Assembly (NCBI GenBank): GCA_902492825.1
Contig: CABUMZ010000109.1
Location: 1 to 6,171 of the forward strand
DNA from: an uncultured Collinsella sp.
Lineage (GTDB): Bacteria > Actinomycetota > Coriobacteriia > Coriobacteriales > Coriobacteriaceae
Direction of reading: 5' to 3'
DNA: 6,171 bases
Program-made: the position numbers and the translations under genes
Shown: positions 4,988 through 6,171 of the stretch, in pieces
Layout: every line of letters begins with the position of its first letter
How positions within the stretch are numbered: the first letter of the stretch is position 1
Notes under the pieces: model-generated
The model's database searches: none
Told to the model about the DNA's origin: nothing
The model's input: only the letters and a program-made list of their open reading frames with translations

Positions 4988-6171
4988 TTACTCGTGATCT
5001 TGGTAAATCTCACGCGGAGCAAGCTCCGAATGTTTGCGTTTTAAGGTCTTAGGGGCCTTATACGTGTTGCTGGAAAAGTCGATGTACTCGGTCTGCTTAA
5101 GCAAGCGCTCGATCATCTCCTCGTGGTCGAACAACTCCCAGGCCTCGTGCACGGCATCGAGTTTGGCGTGCGTCTCGGGACGACGCGGCATAAACAGCGT
5201 GCAGCAGTCGGGCGCCGCCTCGGTGGAAATATCGAACGTGCCGATCTCCTGAGCGCGCGCAATGATCTCCTGCTTGTCGGACCCGATGAGCGGACGGAAC
5301 ACGGGAATCTTCACGGCCTCGTTGACGGCCATGATGTTCTCGAGCGTCTGGGAGGCAACCTGACCGAGCGACTCGCCGGTCACGATGGCCTTGGCGCCCT
5401 CGATATGCGCAATGCGCTCGGCAACCGAATACATGATGCGGCGATACATGATCACGCGCAGGTTGCTGGGGCAGGTGACGGAAATCTCACGCTGGCAATC
5501 GCCAAACGGCACCACGTACAGGCGGCCGATCTGGACACCCGGCTCAAGCGCACGGATGATGTCCTGCACCAAATACTCGCTCGTATCAGGCGTCTGCGGA
5601 CGACCGGAGAAATGTACCGGAACGCACACCGCGCCGCGTCGCGCGAGCATCCAGGTCGCCACCGGAGAATCGATGCCCGACGACAGAAGCGTCACGACCT
5701 TGCCGGCAGAACCCACCGGCAGACCGCCCACGCCGCGCTCGGAGCGCGCGTACACGTAAACGCTACCCTGGACCACCAGTACGTGCACCATCGCATCGGG
5801 GTCGTGCATTTGAACCTTTTTATCGGGGAAGGCCTCGCACAGCACCTCGCCCACCTGACGATTGATATCAATCGAGGTGAGCTCATAGTCGGTATTGGAG
5901 CGTTTGGCGTGAACCTTAAACGAATCGAAGGGGCCAAACTCTCGCAGCGCCTTGACGGCGGCGGCGCAGTACTCCTGCGGGTCGCGGTTGGTGTGGTACG
6001 CCAGGGACACACGGGCAACGCCGGGGACGGTGCGGATGACACGCGCCGCCTCGTCGGCCTGATGCTCGTTAAAGGTCACGAGGATATAACCGGAAATTCG
6101 AGACACGGCATTCACGGAAAAGGCGGCCAAGGCCGCCTTGATGTTATCCATGAGGATATGCTCAAAATGTG
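4988..6171 (-). CDS. thiI: tRNA 4-thiouridine synthase / thiazole sulfurtransferase ThiI, 5' end outside the window
   Basis: The frame stays open to the right edge. The six codons before the internal ATG at 6151 read HFEHIL, which fits the conserved ThiI N-terminus, so the true start lies about 15-25 codons outside. ThiI adenylates U8 of tRNA and inserts persulfide sulfur, and also serves thiamine thiazole synthesis. Counting from Met 6151, the NFLD/THUMP region spans about residues 1-145. The PP-loop adenylase domain starts at TLLSSGIDSPVATW (154-167). Later family stretches are GESLGQVASQTLENI (259-273) and PDCCTLFMPRRPETHAKL (314-331); one of this Cys pair matches the E. coli Cys344 position. 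There is no rhodanese domain, as in Bacillus, so a partner cysteine desulfurase must supply the persulfide. The PP-loop has Ser158 where Gly is usual. A terminator follows, so it is probably separate from comEA. Confidence 0.95.
   Translation of the reverse strand, partial: HFEHILMDNIKAALAAFSVNAVSRISGYILVTFNEHQADEAARVIRTVPGVARVSLAYHTNRDPQEYCAAAVKALREFGPFDSFKVHAKRSNTDYELTSIDINRQVGEVLCEAFPDKKVQMHDPDAMVHVLVVQGSVYVYARSERGVGGLPVGSAGKVVTLLSSGIDSPVATWMLARRGAVCVPVHFSGRPQTPDTSEYLVQDIIRALEPGVQIGRLYVVPFGDCQREISVTCPSNLRVIMYRRIMYSVAERIAHIEGAKAIVTGESLGQVASQTLENIMAVNEAVKIPVFRPLIGSDKQEIIARAQEIGTFDISTEAAPDCCTLFMPRRPETHAKLDAVHEAWELFDHEEMIERLLKQTEYIDFSSNTYKAPKTLKRKHSELAPREIYQDHE

Noticed and set aside
6120..6139. 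Near-perfect inverted repeat, 9-bp arms AAGGCGGCC/GGCCGCCTT around 2 bases
   Set aside because: It lies inside thiI and encodes Ala/Leu-rich conserved N-terminal residues; GC-rich Ala codons produce such palindromes readily, and a 2-base loop is too short for the full hairpin. No regulatory role can be supported.
1..6171. A novel system, mobile element, CRISPR array or transferred island
   Set aside because: All genes are known housekeeping or competence genes in a conserved order, with even codon use, and no direct repeats, transposase or integrase remnants or tRNA were seen.

Overview
The window is an ordinary, gene-dense stretch of chromosome with every recognisable gene on the minus strand. 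Transcription runs from the right end of the window to the left. In that order the genes are thiI (5' end cut by the window edge), comEA, comEC, holA, rpsT and lepA (3' part cut by the window edge). Base composition is moderately GC-rich, with GC-rich third codon positions. The Gram-positive type ComEA (membrane anchor, SLBB domain, helix-hairpin-helix domain), the comEA-comEC-holA-rpsT-lepA order also known from Firmicutes, and the wording of the LepA N-terminus together suggest a Gram-positive of the class Coriobacteriia, possibly Collinsella-like. That assignment is an inference from memory of the families, not a search result.

Right part (4948-6171): thiI makes 4-thiouridine in tRNA and supplies sulfur to the thiamine thiazole. 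It has THUMP and PP-loop domains, no rhodanese domain, and an altered PP-loop, SSGIDS instead of SGGIDS. A strong hairpin terminator closes it at 4945-4977.

Middle part (1684-4867): a promoter candidate at 4839-4867 leads into comEA, which overlaps comEC by an ATGA junction, and holA follows 78 bases later. ComEA binds incoming DNA outside the membrane and ComEC is the channel for single-stranded DNA, so the pair forms the membrane core of a natural transformation machine. HolA is the delta subunit of the replicative clamp loader and is probably co-transcribed, although its job is not competence.

Left part (1-672): rpsT (ribosomal protein S20) has its own extended -10 promoter, a roughly 70-base leader, a GTG start and a perfect 14-bp hairpin terminator. 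lepA (elongation factor 4) begins only 25 bases after that terminator's T tract. Its transcript is either read-through from rpsT or starts from a promoter squeezed into that gap, which would make it nearly leaderless.

No gene-free stretch exceeds 300 bases; the longest is 214 bases (4774-4987). I saw no mobile element, CRISPR array, tRNA or novel system. The findings are points about gene starts, leaders and active-site residues within well-known genes.
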